Assembly: GCA_035610835.1 (NCBI GenBank)
Contig: CM069442.1
Coordinates: forward strand, 6,918,444-6,982,443
Reading direction: 5' to 3'
Length of the DNA stretch: 64,000 nt
From: Ophiura sarsii
Taxonomy: Eukaryota > Echinodermata > Ophiuroidea > Amphilepidida > Ophiuridae
Under the pieces are notes generated by a model. That model did no database searches. It was not told the origin of the DNA and was given only the letters and a program-made list of their open reading frames with translations. The position numbers were made by a program, and so were the translations under genes. This document shows, one piece after another, positions 1-11,099 of the stretch (its first letter is position 1; each line of letters begins with the position of its first letter).

Positions 1-140
1 AAAACGTTTTTTTGTGTGTAGTATCTCCCTTTTTAAATGTTACAAAATAAAAAATAAAAAAAAAATCCGACCGACCGACCCAGACTCTGGCCCTGAATGG
101 ACAAGTCAACTTTTTTTTTTTGGGGGGGGCGGGGGCCTTA
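1..140. mobile_element. Right half of a TTAGGC/GCCTAA-type inverted-repeat element
   Basis: The segment ends with a CCGACC-type core, a CAAGTCAACTTTTT stem half, a T/G tract and GCCTTA. It closely matches the right half of the element at 63232-63479, which shares the 'gtgtagtat.tccc' stretch, the CCGACC core and the CAAGTCAAC stem half. The left half lies before the window. It is a non-coding, non-autonomous repeat. Confidence 0.6.
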
Positions 141-340
141 TAAGAAGTGTTTTTGTAGCTACGATAGACATAATATGATACAGGAATAGGCTTGTATCCA
201 ACATTTCTAACGCAAGAATTGTGTGATTTCAAAATTTAAAAATGTAGACATTTTACTAAACTAAACAGAGGGCTGGGTAACCAGCATTTTGGACATTCTT
301 TAGAAAATGTGGATATTTTCAACCAAACATTTTGGAGGAA

Positions 341-1650
341 GGTGCGATATTGGCTTATTAGCGCATTAGCGCAATTTTGCAAATGTCGCTAATTGCACCA
401 AGTTAGCGTGTAAGATCAATGTAAATTAGCGATAATTGCAGTGCTAGTACAAATGTGCGCTAATGCGCTAAAAACACATTAGTTTTTAGCGCAATTAGCG
501 CGATATCCCGTGTTCCTAGCGTTGTACGCGCTAAAGTGCAATTTCTGAAGATGAACCAAGTCTAGGAGTCGCGCAATTAGCGCTAATAGCGCTAATTGCA
601 CTTGATTAGCGTTGTAATCGCTAAAGTGCAATTTCTGAGGATGAACCAAGTCTAGGAGTCGCGCAATTAGCGCTAATAGCGCTAATAGCGCTAATTGCAC
701 TTGATTAGCGGTCTTGCGCTAATAACGCTAATTGCACTTGGTTAGCACTCTGCCGCAATTAGCGCAATTAGCGCGATATCCCGTATTCCTAGCGTTGTAC
801 GCGCTAAAGTGCAATTTCTGAAGATGAACCAAGTCTAGGAGTCGCGCAATTAGCGCTAATAGCGCTAATTGCACTTGATTAGCGTTGTAATCGCTAAAGT
901 GCAATTTCTGAGGATGAACCAAGTCTAGGAGTCGCGCAATTAGCGCTAATAGCGCTAATTGCACTTGATTAGCGGTCTTGCGCTAATAACGCTAATTGCA
1001 CTTGGTTAGCACTCTGCCGCAATTAGCGCTAATTGCACTTGATTAGCGGTCTTGCGCTAATAACGCTAATTGCACTTGGTTAGCACTCTGCCGCAATTAG
1101 CGCAATTAGCGCGATATCCCGTGTTCCTAGCGTTGTACGCGCTAAAGTGCAATTTCTGAAGATGAACCAAGTCTAGAAGTCGCGCAATTAGCGCTAATTG
1201 CACTTGATTAGCGGTCTTGCGCTAATAACGCTAATTGTACTTGATTGGCACTTTGGTGTGATTCGTGTGTCCTCCGGAACCCTGCGGGGCTCTATATAAA
1301 CATGCTCCGTTAACACAACCTTTTTAGAGACACCCTGTATAATTATGATTTGCTTTAGTGAAAAAATAATGCATAATAGCGTTTTTAGCACTTACTTGCA
1401 AAATTAGCGATAATAGCGTTTTTAGCACCACCGATGCTATTAGCGCTATTAGCGCTCATGATGCAATTAGCGCTATTAGCGCTAATTGCGCGATGGCATA
1501 CCTCAATTTTTTTGAAAATTTATTTGATATCGTATAATAGCGTTTTTAGCACTTACTTGCAAAATTAGCGATAATAGCGTTTTAGCACCACCGATGCTAA
1601 TTTCGCTAATTAACACAGATGCTAACTCCCCGCGCTAAAGCGCTAAAAAG
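341..1650. repeat. Palindromic ATTAGCGCTAAT-rich tandem array
   Basis: The region is saturated with the self-complementary motif ATTAGCGCTAAT and its variants (AATTAGCGC, GCGCTAATTGCACTT). A longer unit containing GCGCGATATCCCGT recurs near 491, 764 and 1102, so the core (about 479-1240) is a higher-order tandem array with unit lengths of about 270-340 bp. The flanks (341-478, 1380-1650) hold looser copies of the same motif. Minus-strand open frames here repeat the same peptide and are by-products of the array. Confidence 0.85.
1250..1346 (-). mobile_element. Mariner-like terminal fragment
   Basis: Read on the minus strand from 1346, the sequence begins TATACAGGGTGTCTC and continues through an A-rich stretch. 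This is the usual form of a Tc1/mariner terminal inverted repeat next to a TA target. No opposite end or transposase frame was found, so it is called a relic on end-sequence similarity alone. Confidence 0.45.
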
Positions 1651-2003
1651 CCAATCCCGCACCTTCTACACATTTTGACATTTTGACAAAAGTGAGGACT
1701 CTCACGCGGTTGCAGCAGGGGCAATGCCCCTTCAATCCTCCCCTGGCTTTTGGGCCTGATGTAGACAATATTAAAAAGTGGGTCTTAATTCCGAGCAACG
1801 CAGAACTACAATACCAACTTTGTATATCCGATGACATACTGATGCCACTTTCTCATGGGAATCCACAGATCAGTGACATGAGTGGCCAGGGAAAGGAATG
1901 ATAACTCACTTATTAAAACAAAAAAGTGTAGGCACCTTGGTATTGAAGTCAATGTCCCATCAATGTTAGTGACCTTTCCATTCAGGTAACGGACGGACGG
2001 ACA
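1651..2003. other. No gene recognised
   Basis: Short open frames run through here on both strands but show no recognisable domain or splice context. A short 'ggacggacggac' run precedes the next repeat. Confidence 0.5.
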
Positions 2004-2325
2004 TTAGGCTTAAAAAAAGAGAGGTTTGATTGGTGTAACATACAAGAAAAAAATAGGGTAGGTAGGTCAGATTTCTTTTTTTTAAATCTATAAAACGTCT
2101 ATGAAATTTTATATACCAGCACACATATACCATACAGACATAAACAAATGGCACAAATACACATTTTCACATTGTTTTTTTAAATAAAAAAATAAAATAA
2201 AATAAAAAAATAAAATAAATAATAATAATAAAAAAATTAAAAATTAAAAAAAATGTTTAGGGTCGGCGGTAAAAATAGGGTCAGTCGGGTTACGCCAATC
2301 AAAAAAAAAGAAAATTTAGGCCTTA
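2004..2325. mobile_element. TTAGGC/GCCTTA inverted-repeat element (copy B)
   Basis: The left end is TTAGGC followed by an A run and TTTGATTGGTGTAAC. The right end carries GTTACGCCAATCAAA, an A-rich stretch and GCCTTA, so the inner stem is self-complementary. The interior has GGTAGGTAGGTC and GGTCAGTCGG, versions of the family core, around an AT-rich low-complexity centre. It is non-coding. Confidence 0.6.
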
Positions 2326-2549
2326 CTCTTATTTCTGACGTGGGACTGACATAGGCCTAACTATTATGTATTTGTGGTCAATTCCTACTGATGTTTTCTG
2401 TTGTTTGTATTGTATGTGGTGCATGTAGGCCTCATATCCGTCACCAGCTCGTGGTCACAGGAATTACTATTCAGTAGACATGTCTAAATATGGCGAAGGG
2501 TTAAGGCGGCGAAACAAACCATAGGCAGACAAATCTCTCAATTAGGAGC

Positions 2550-2906
2550 GGTCAAACCAGTAGCGTAGCCATGGTCACTTGTCAGGGGGGGGGGGGGGGC
2601 AAAGGGTATTTTCCTGTGGTGAACACCAGTTCGACCCGGTGGCGTAGCCAGGTTTTTAACTGTTTGATTTGCCGTCGAGTAAGAAAATTACAATTTGTCT
2701 GTCTTCCTTTCTCCTTTCTGTCATTTTCTTTCCCTTTTCCCTTTCCTTCCCTTTTTGTCTCCTCTTCTCCCTTTCTTTCCCTTCCTTTGCCTTCATGATT
2801 TTCCTCTGTCTCCCGATATTTCCAGTCAAATTTTCTTTCGGGGGGGGGGGGGGGGACTCTGCCCCCCCCCCCCCTGTCCCCATCTGGCCACGCTACTGGG
2901 TCAAAC
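2550..2906. mobile_element. hAT-type non-autonomous element with 8-bp target duplication
   Basis: The element (2558-2898) has ends CAGTAGCGTAGCCATGG and CTGGCCACGCTACTG, which are inverted copies. It is bounded by an exact 8-bp direct repeat GGTCAAAC at 2550-2557 and 2899-2906. An 8-bp duplication with CAG..CTG ends is typical of hAT superfamily elements. A second end-like motif, GGTGGCGTAGCCAGG, near 2640 suggests a nested or compound structure. The interior is a polypyrimidine tract with G and C homopolymers and has no transposase; the open frames over it are low complexity. Confidence 0.8.
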
Positions 2907-3113
2907 GGTTCTGATTCTGTGATTATTTGAATCAAAATTGTAATTCAATTAAATGTTTTTGAGAAACAATAGAATAATAGAAATAGGAGTTCTTAATGTA
3001 TCGTTTTTCTTTCTCTTCAGCTAACTTGACAGTCTGTCACGTACATAAAGCCTTCAATATTATAGTTGTTATATTTAATTAGAGTTGTGATGTCTAAAGC
3101 CAATGACTTGGAC

Positions 3114-3898
3114 TTAAGGTTGTTCCTATGGCTAATTTTTTATCTAATATTTTAGTAGAGCTTGCTGAGCTCCACGATAATCTGAAATTTGAGATTGATC
3201 GGAGGTACGGTTTTCTAGATATGACAATTTTATTGTCAAAAATGAAGCAAAATTGAAGCGTTCATTTCTTTTGTTCCTTATTGGGTTTTTTGACCCCCTT
3301 AGCAAAATAATTAATCTATGCAAAAATGTTTAATTAATTTTTACAAAAAAAGTATAAATGCTACAATGCTGAAATTTTGGGAGCTTGTTAATTATAGTTT
3401 TTAGAAAGTTTCCTGTGCTGCAGGAAGCTGTAAGACATCTGCATAATTGATTATAATTCATTATCTAATTTAAAAATTAAAAAAATTAGAATAAATAATG
3501 CACTTAATCTTTTGTTTTAAGTTCATGCACTTTACTAAATGTAATGCCACTTGGTGTATATGTTGGCTATACAACTCTCCTTAATTCCTGTGCTGCGGGA
3601 ATCTAATGGAGCTTTCAATTAGAATTTAGAGCAAAAACAAAAAACTATAATTTTTATAGAAATTTTAGCTAGGGAGTAAAAAACCCAATATAAAACAAAA
3701 GAAAATAGACTGCCCTCTGTTGGCCAAAAACAATACAAAACAAAAGAATTCAAAATGACTTACAATCTTTTTTTGACAAGAAAATTGTCATATCTAGAAA
3801 ACCGTACCTCCGATCAATCTCAAATTTCAGATAATTGTGGAGCTCAGCAAGCTCTATTAAAATATCAAATACAAATTTAGCCATAGAAACAACCTTAA
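3114..3898. mobile_element. TTAA-flanked MITE with long terminal inverted repeats
   Basis: TTAA tetranucleotides bound an element whose ends GGTTGTTCCTATGGCTAA and its complement extend into inverted repeats of roughly 130 bp. The arms share GAGCTTGCTGAGCTCCAC, GATTGATCGGAGGTACGG and TTTTCTAGATATGACAA. TTAA targets are typical of piggyBac-like transposition. There is no coding capacity inside; the AT-rich centre includes 'tgccctctgttgg'. Confidence 0.8.
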
Positions 3899-4130
3899 GT
3901 CACCATTTTGTATGACTTGACTTGACTCAAGTCATATCAAAGCCATGACTTGACTCCAGTCACCAAGAGCAATTCTTTGTTATGACTTAGATGATTTAAA
4001 ATACAGTTCTCACTATAATTTTGATTGTTAATTTTAAAATATTGAATTATTTTGGAAAAATTAGCACTATTTTTTAAATCAATTTGTATAAAAACATTTG
4101 CGTCATAATTGCACAAATAATATTAAACCT

Positions 4131-4395
4131 AATGAGTTGCATAAACTCCAATCGTTTTTTTATTTTAGAAGCACGAGGTGACATGAAATTTGCCCATCGA
4201 GTAGTACACAAACTGGCCGGGAGGTTAACCACCTTTGGCGATAATTCACTGCATTTTGGCCTAAACGTCCAAATGGAACATATCTTGCGCCTTTACAGAA
4301 ATGGTGAGACAAATATGGGTTTTCTTTCAATATTAAAATATGTTGATGTGAAGAAAAAAAATCTTTAGTGATCGGAACATACACCTTTATATTAA
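4131..4395 (+). mobile_element. TTAA MITE family 'AGGT', copy 1 (left end missing)
   Basis: This stretch shares 'gagttgcataa', 'aaccacctttggcg', 'aattcactgcattttggcc' and 'gtgatcggaaca' with the copies at 15824-16171, 34350-34614 (inverted) and 38200-38542 (inverted). The right end reaches a TTAA at 4392-4395. The left inverted terminus is not recognisable, so the copy is truncated. The overlapping open frame is repeat sequence. Confidence 0.7.
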
Positions 4396-5215
4396 GGAAG
4401 TTACTGTTTTCTATTGCTACTAAACTACAACAAGGAAATGTCCATGTTTATAAAGGGAGCTGTTCTACACCTTGTCATAACTTTGTAACTGCGGTTTCTA
4501 AAGGAAGTAATTGAAGAGGCCCATACCGGGTGAAGTTGTCTGCTATAGGCCGTACTTGGTGATTTATATAGGCCTGGTCTGGATGTCGGGTGAGGACTGG
4601 AGTAAACTAATATACTGTAGAAACTAGAAAGTACACTATAAAGCAGTCAATGCTAAAGTAATCTAAAATAATAGATCAAACGAAAGAGGATCGACAGGCA
4701 AGGACTGTGACATTTGACTTATGTTGATTATAGACGTAATATATGCCCTCGCCCGGGCCTATTATAATTAGTATCAACCAAGCTGATCTAATTATTGGCC
4801 CCAGTTATAATGAGCAGCCCATCCCCTGACTCTATCATTGCCGATCAAATATTTTACCAAGCTGTTCCATCTCCCACTCTGTACACGAGGGCGTGCGAAT
4901 TCCGCAAGAATTTCCCACCGATTTTCACTGGGAAGTTCCATGATTTGTATGTTATGTACCAAGTTGACTTTGTGGGTGACCAACTCTTTATATTCTAAGA
5001 CTTTTCCAAGCACTCGCCGCTTCGAGGCTCTGCCACGCCTTTGGCATGACTGTAGTGTATTGGGGATGAAGTGGAAACTATGTGTAGTAGGCCTAACACG
5101 GGGGAATTGCTGCCCGCAAGCCAGCTCCACAATTTTTAACTGGAACATCAGTAAATGAGAAATATAGCGAGCCCAAAACCACTGGTACTAATGGTGATAT
5201 GCATGGGAGGGGAGA
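4396..5215. other. No gene recognised
   Basis: Overlapping open frames of about 65-118 codons occur on both strands between 4790 and 5160. None shows a known domain, splice-site context or selective codon pattern I can point to. The block is less AT-rich than its surroundings and could hold an exon of an unknown gene, but I cannot support one. Confidence 0.4.
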
Positions 5216-5243
5216 GGGGGGGGGGGGGGGGGGGGGGGGGGGG
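5216..5243. repeat. Poly-G tract (about 28 G)
   Basis: An uninterrupted G homopolymer. Similar C or G runs occur near 2584, 2840, 9971, 11050, 19420, 21423, 24512, 45693, 55639, 61843 and 62209. Several abut a shared sequence resembling 'cattgaaaagtggtata', so they appear to be carried by a repeat family. Confidence 0.9.
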
Positions 5244-5657
5244 AGCGGGTGGGGCATGGGGCCTGACATTGAAAAGTGGTATACATACATGTATATATGC
5301 TGCCCTAAAGACCCCCTTACAAAAAATCTCTATTTTTGCTGACAATGTTTAGAACCAAGATGGCATATCCTACAAAAGGTATGTGGCCCTGCCCCTCCTA
5401 TAGCTAATTTACATATCATATTTGAATACAATAATTGCCTCCTTGCACCGCCTGAATGTATTAAATGGCCCCTGCCATCAAACTACGTACCAGTGAATGA
5501 ATTCTTTCAATGTGTCAGTTCTTCCTTGAATTATCCAAATTTGAGTAAAATTTTTGTTTATGTACCCCTATATGGTTCTGTTTTCTCCTTAAAATGGCAA
5601 ATATTTGAGAAAATCGTTATTGTGCAGTGACACATCTGTACCAAAATGCTTGCCACC

Positions 5658-5864
5658 CATCCCTACATCGCCCATCCCTACATCGCCCATCCCTACATCA
5701 CCCATCCCTACATCGCCCATCCCTACATCGCCCATCCCCACATCGCCCACCCCTACATCGCCCATCCCTACATCGCCCATCCCTACATCGCCCATCCCCA
5801 CATCGCCCACCCCTACATCGCCCATCCCTACATCACCCATCCCTACATCGCCCATCCCTACATC
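5658..5864. repeat. 15-bp minisatellite, about 14 units
   Basis: Tandem CATCCCTACATCGCC units carry single-base variants (ACC for GCC, CCCCACA for CCCTACA). Because 15 is divisible by three, all frames stay open and give pentapeptide repeats such as MGDVG or IAHPY. These frames lack any gene context. Confidence 0.95.
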
Positions 5865-6692
5865 AAGTACACCTTATTAATGCCATTTTCATCCTAATGC
5901 CCATATTCACAGGGTTTTTTTTTCTTCAGGGAAAACACCCACCTTTTGTATCCTTTATTTCCTTGGTCTGTCACGTATGTAGGCTATGTCATGTACAACA
6001 ACAACATGCAGAAATTTAAGCCTGGCCGGAAACAATTCAATTCAAGGTGTAATAGGTGTATTGCTGATATACCCGAAACAGGACACATTTAAAGATAAAA
6101 CAGTTTCGTGTGCCCCTGTGATTTTGTTTAAAGGGGAACCAATACTTTGACCTGAGACTAATATAATAAACCCTAAATCTACTACCTCATACAAAATCAC
6201 TGCATCTTGTGGCTCCATCAGGCGGGCTATCATATCGTCAGCTTAATAAAATAATTGCTGACGTCAATTTTACTACTTTTGAGAAAAATGAAGAAAAAAA
6301 CCAATCTAGTTTTGTTACTTTTATTAACCATTTAAAGCATAATAACATGTTAATACAAGACAAAAATTATGGCTATGTTGTCATGTCTCAATAGTATAAC
6401 GTAATCAACTAAAATGACTTTACAACATATACGGTTGTGTCTCTAGGCAGCTGTTTATTTTACTTGGCACTTTTACATTAACAAACTGATCTAGGCAATT
6501 TGACTATGCTCATTCTAACATTATAAAAGTTCTTAGAACGCCGCGCTCAAAACAATCGCATGGCGCAATGTCGCAGCGTCGTTTTATGCATATGCCGAAA
6601 TCGCGCTTATACGCTTGGATTACTTTTGGCGCGGATAGATCAAAAGTTTCTCGCCAATTTAGAACTGATTGGACTATACTTCTACTCTAATA
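5865..6692. other. No gene recognised
   Basis: Mixed AT-rich sequence with a short GC-richer stretch near 6540-6640. I see no repeat match elsewhere in the window and no convincing exon. Confidence 0.4.
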
Positions 6693-7904
6693 CACACTGA
6701 AAACATTTATCGGTTAATGCCAATGCTGAACTAAGAATTTTTTTTAGTAAAAATGATTAGTTCAGGGAGTACAACTAATTTTTCCTATCTTTCAGTAGGA
6801 TATCGTTAATTGATAACTAGTTTTATTTCGTATAGTAATGTCCAAATTGGTTCAGCTATCCAAACTAATCTACCTCTACCAAGAGCATTCACTGGAACTA
6901 ATTAAGTGCGACTCGGTAAACTTAGTTTAGCTCTAAATATTTGTATAACCAACCGAACTTAAATACAAATACTGTCCGCGACTAACATATGTTCGTAGAA
7001 GTTGTTGGCAACTAATTTGTCAACTAACTTTTTAGCGCCGCGATGCTGTGTTTGAAAACAGACTGTTGCCATGGTTGCAGCCGCCATTTTGTTCAGTACA
7101 AGGGAAGCGATTGTTGACTTCCGAAAACCGAGCGACGAAAATGGCTCAAAGGTACGTAAAATGATGCAAAATGTATGTCAAATCATTTGTTTTTAAAGAG
7201 TATAAATATGTAGATGCTTCTGGACAGTTCAATTTTTGTGACAGAAGTTTGTGTGACGTGCAGTTTTAATTCATGAATTTACGTACCGACCACAGCATAA
7301 TTCTCAGTTCATTGCATGTCGTGATACTGTTGTTCCAAAGATTTTCTAGTATTGGTTGTTCACGCTATGTCATTTGAACTTTGATGGCCGTTAGCGGAAT
7401 TATTGGAGAAATGACAGGCATGGTAGAAAAAAAGCTACATAGTATTTTGTGATTTGACATACATTGAAGATTATTTTACGTATCTTTGAACTATTTTCTT
7501 CGCTCGGTAATCGGGAGTCAACGCTTGCTTTACGTGCACTGCACACAATTAGTAGACCATGGTTAACTAATTTATAAAATTAGTAGACCATCTTAGTTCA
7601 ACTGAATGAACAAAGCAAGATTGGTGGAAATCGACATCGTTTCTACTAATTTTAAAGTTAGTAGAGCGACCCTAAAAATTAGTAGAACAAATTGGTTTAT
7701 CATACTGAACTAATTTTTAACATCACTGAACTAAATTTTGACAATTGTTGAACTAATTTTAATTAGTTCAAAAACTAGTTTAACATGGTCAACTAATTTA
7801 TAAGTTGGTTAGAGAATGCTTGAACTAATGTTAAGTTAGTAGAAACAGACATCGTTTTTACTAATTTATTTTAGTACAGATAACCGAAAAATGTTTTTAG
7901 TGTG
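6693..7904. mobile_element. Foldback-like element with promoter-like core (P1)
   Basis: The ends CACACTGAAAACATTTATCG and (inverted, at 7882-7904) CACACTAAAAACATTTTTCG define a 1.2-kb element. Both arms are built from many short ACTAATTT/AAATTAGT motifs (about 6720-6960 and 7545-7880). The core differs from the arms. It holds GTTGCCATGGTTGC (RFX X-box-like), GCCGCCATTTTG (YY1-like), an ATG at 7141 and a consensus donor AAAG|GTACGT at 7152. A sub-arm around CCGAGCGA at about 7108-7140 is repeated inverted at about 7498-7530. No transposase frame is present. Confidence 0.55.
7020..7153 (+). promoter_or_regulatory. Promoter/first-exon-like core of element P1
   Basis: CpG-containing sequence with an X-box-like palindrome at about 7068, a YY1-like GCCGCCATTTTG at about 7080, ATGGCTCAAAG from 7141 and a splice-donor consensus immediately after. 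The arrangement resembles a TATA-less promoter with a very short first coding exon. Activity is inferred from motifs only. Confidence 0.35.
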
Positions 7905-8055
7905 CATGTAGATACTGATAGCAGCGATCAGGCCCTGAGGTGATCAGTGGTCATTACAAGGGGGTATCAGGCATCTCCAGGGATTTTTAAAAAGCACCAT
8001 AAATAAGTAATTGCATTTATGTGATAAAACACCCCTAAACAAGTATGGCAGGTTA

Positions 8056-8402
8056 GTATGACTTATAGCACGAGGCAGCGTAGCTGCCGAGCGCTATAAG
8101 GAATTAATAGCACTCATCGACAGTGACTATTTTAGTGATGATTTATATGGCAGGGCTCTACCCTACACACCAGATACACACCACTTGCACAGTAGGACAC
8201 CCCTCACTCACCCAGACTTAGACATCATCTACTATTAAACACACACACACCAAGTTGGGTAATAATTACAGTGCTGTAATTAATCAGGTTATTTACGATG
8301 TCAAATTTACAGCATTCTGAAGCTGTACGATAAGTGAAATTTGTGGAATTCTGGATTGGCTGTGTATGTGCTATACGCTGCCTCGTGCTATAAGTCATAC
8401 TA
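8056..8402. mobile_element. Inverted-repeat element, about 28-bp arms
   Basis: Left arm GTATGACTTATAGCACGAGG and its complement at 8374-8402 bound a 347-bp element next to TA dinucleotides. The interior includes palindromic 'attacagtgctgtaat' and is non-coding. It looks like a MITE, family unknown. Confidence 0.65.
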
Positions 8403-8567
8403 AGCAAGCAAATATCAGTATTTCCAATACCATACACAAGTAGTCAGAAATAGTTAGCTATATACCCTAAACAAGTAGTCAAAATTATGTGATACCCTAA
8501 GCAAGTAGGTATAGTTTAAGCCTCATGCTAAGTATGATACATTTCAAACATTTTATCCCTTCCCTAT

Positions 8568-8967
8568 TAGGCTATATCAAAAAATATTTTGTCTCAAAGC
8601 TCTTCAGTTTTTCAAAACCTAATGCGGAATGTGTTTTTTTATTTTATTTTATTTTTTTTTAAATATAAAATATTGAAATCCTTGTAAAAGTAACCTTTAG
8701 TATTTAACATGATGTGATCAATGAAAATCTGAAAAATCAGTGACTTTTGCGGAATGCGTTTTTTTTCTAATTTTTTAAAATATAAAATATTGAAATCCTT
8801 GTAAAAGTGACCTTTTGTATTTAAAATGATGTGATCAATGAAAATCTGAAAAATCAGTGACATTTAAAAAAAAATTAAAAAATTAAAGATTTTTGTTTTT
8901 CTAATGCGCATCAATAAACTAACGCGCGCGGGAGCTTTGAGACAAATGATTTTTTTTATTTAGCCTT
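8568..8967. mobile_element. TTAGGC element (copy C) with internal duplication
   Basis: The ends are TTAGGC..TTTTGTCTCAAAGCTC and GAGCTTTGAGACAAAT..TAGCCTTA. Inside is a direct repeat of roughly 120 bp (about 8625-8745 and 8752-8865) containing 'gaaatccttgtaaaagt' and 'atgtgatcaatgaaaatc'. The repeated minus-strand peptide is a by-product. Confidence 0.6.
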
Positions 8968-10900
8968 AGTATGAAACAAATGTTGAGCTGCTCTAGATCA
9001 GAGATCAATATACAGTGGATACTCGGGAAATGTTGTGGCTATATAATCTTCCCAGAACCAATAAGGACCATAAGTACGTCAAAGCATTGTATACCCTTTT
9101 CTATATAATTTTGCTTGTTTTGATGCCCTATTCACCAGTAGCGTAGCCAGTGGGGGGGCCGGCCCGGACACCTAAAATGGGGACGGCGAAGCGGAAAAAT
9201 GGGGACGAGAAGAAGGGGAGAAAAGAGAGAAATCAATGATTCCTATACCTAGTGCAACTTTTCTGTTGCATGCGCGGTCATTGAAATCGCCATAACTTTA
9301 AAAGTATCCATTCGATTTTGTTGAATGAGGTATCAAACTGCGGAGAAGAAATTTGCTCATTTAAAGTATATCTCAAATTTTTGGTACCGATCATATATTT
9401 TGAATTAGCCAACCTCAAAGCACCTGGTCAGGAACTTTATGTGCTAGGTGTAATTCAATATGGTTTTCTTATTGGACCAAGATTGGCAGGGACAAACTCA
9501 TCTTAATATGCTATGTCATTTTAATGTATGTATAACCAGAAATTTTCACCAGTTTAAAATTTCATGAATCAGCAAAAGTGTGGCCTGATTCTTCTAAAAT
9601 TTCATGAATGTAACTTTGCAATGCACTGGAGATTGGAAATATTTGTGGCATGACATTTTTGCGAGTAAGTGCTCCTTGCGAAATTAGATAAATTTAAATG
9701 CATGCTAACATTTCTGGTTTTACAGTATTCGATTCAACAGTGTTATTAATATACCTGTTCAAAAGTCCCGCCAACAGACCATGAACCATTTCAATGGCTA
9801 TACATGATCGCATTTGTAGCTAGGCAAAGCTATAGGATAAGGCTCTCTAATAGGATTGAATCAGTGTTAAAGATCTGCAATTTGATTAGAGCTTTAATCA
9901 TGGATCATTGTTATTGGTAAAGGAATTAGGGATTTCCTGTTGCTAGTATTTCAATGGTCATAATGAATGAGGGGGGGGGGGGGGGGGGGGACACTCAACT
10001 TTGATAGGGATGTGCTATGATGTGTAATCAGGGTTCCCACAAGTGACAGCTTTGATAACCAATTTGAATAAGAAGAATAGGTGTCATATGAACTAATACA
10101 ACTTGCAAATGGAGGTATCGTAAAGACCATAAGAGGCATCTTCAGGCTGTCATATGTATACTTTAAATGTTAGTACTACCAACTTACCCCTGGGTGCCTC
10201 CCCACCTGTTGGCCCAGCAGGAATGCAGAAAACAGTTGTTGGAAATAGATACATCAATTGTTGTACACTTGAATTACAAAGGAGGCCTGACCTATTAAGA
10301 GCAGTGATACAAACAATCAAATCAAGAAACATGTTGAGGGTTTATTCATGGATATTTGTGACTTTGTTATTTAAAATTCTTCATTGTGAATACAATAAGT
10401 ATTGAAAATTAGCATTTGATAATTTATAGAGGGCCAATTTTGGATATTGACATAGTCTTCACCGGGGTCTTCACTTACATAAAATATCCCCCAAAACACC
10501 ATAGATTCCATATGCATGGTATTTGGCTTACATATATAAGTAAGTTACTATGTAGTAAAGTAGGCTGTGTTGCGGACTCCTCACGGAGTGATGATAGTCT
10601 TTTAGACATGTTTAGCAATCCGCGGTAGCGTTTAGTTACACATAGCCAGTGTTTGGTGGATACTAATGGTTTCTGGGCACTCTTCCCAGTACAGGTTAGA
10701 TACTAGTGTTTGAAGCATACATGGTCTAGGGGCCGTATCTAATCTCCCTTAACTGTACCACATTCGGTCAAATATGGAGGTGAACCTAAACATGTCTTTC
10801 GGTTTCGCTAGAGGCCACGAAGGCTGGCTTCGCAGTACAGGGAGCCTCGTCGTACAAGGCATACGGTTTATCTTTTGATATTTTTACAATAGTATTAGTC
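8968..10900. other. No gene recognised; hAT-like end and poly-G tract
   Basis: CAGTAGCGTAGCCAGTGGGG at about 9138 matches the end of the element at 2558 and is probably a solo hAT-type end. A G tract lies at 9971-9990. The rest is AT-rich with short open frames that show no recognisable domain. Confidence 0.45.
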
Positions 10901-11049
10901 AAAATGAGATACAGGGCCAACCTTTTCATAATACTTGGAAATACATCTATGAAAGACAGGATAAAACAGATTTTCACGAAGACCCATAATGAAACAGGCC
11001 CCCGTGTATGCTACCCAATTTGTAAATGAAACAAGTGCGGTATTGTCTA

Positions 11050-11068
11050 CCCCCCCCCCCCCCCCCCC
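11050..11068. repeat. Poly-C tract
   Basis: Homopolymer of about 19 C next to AT-rich sequence. Confidence 0.9.
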
Positions 11069-11099
11069 TCGGCATGAAATGTAAAATAACAGGTGAGGC

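Noticed and set aside
479..964. Repeated leucine-rich peptide on the minus strand
   Set aside because: It translates the ATTAGCGC array; the two frames are copies of the same unit.
2571..2935. Several frames rich in F, P, S or K, E
   Set aside because: They cover the polypyrimidine body and homopolymers of a hAT-type MITE.
4792..5158. Overlapping frames of 67-118 codons on both strands
   Set aside because: Three frames are open at once and none is recognisable, so the openness reflects base composition.
5589..6019. Pentapeptide repeat proteins on both strands
   Set aside because: They are by-products of the 15-bp minisatellite; four overlapping frames are open at once.
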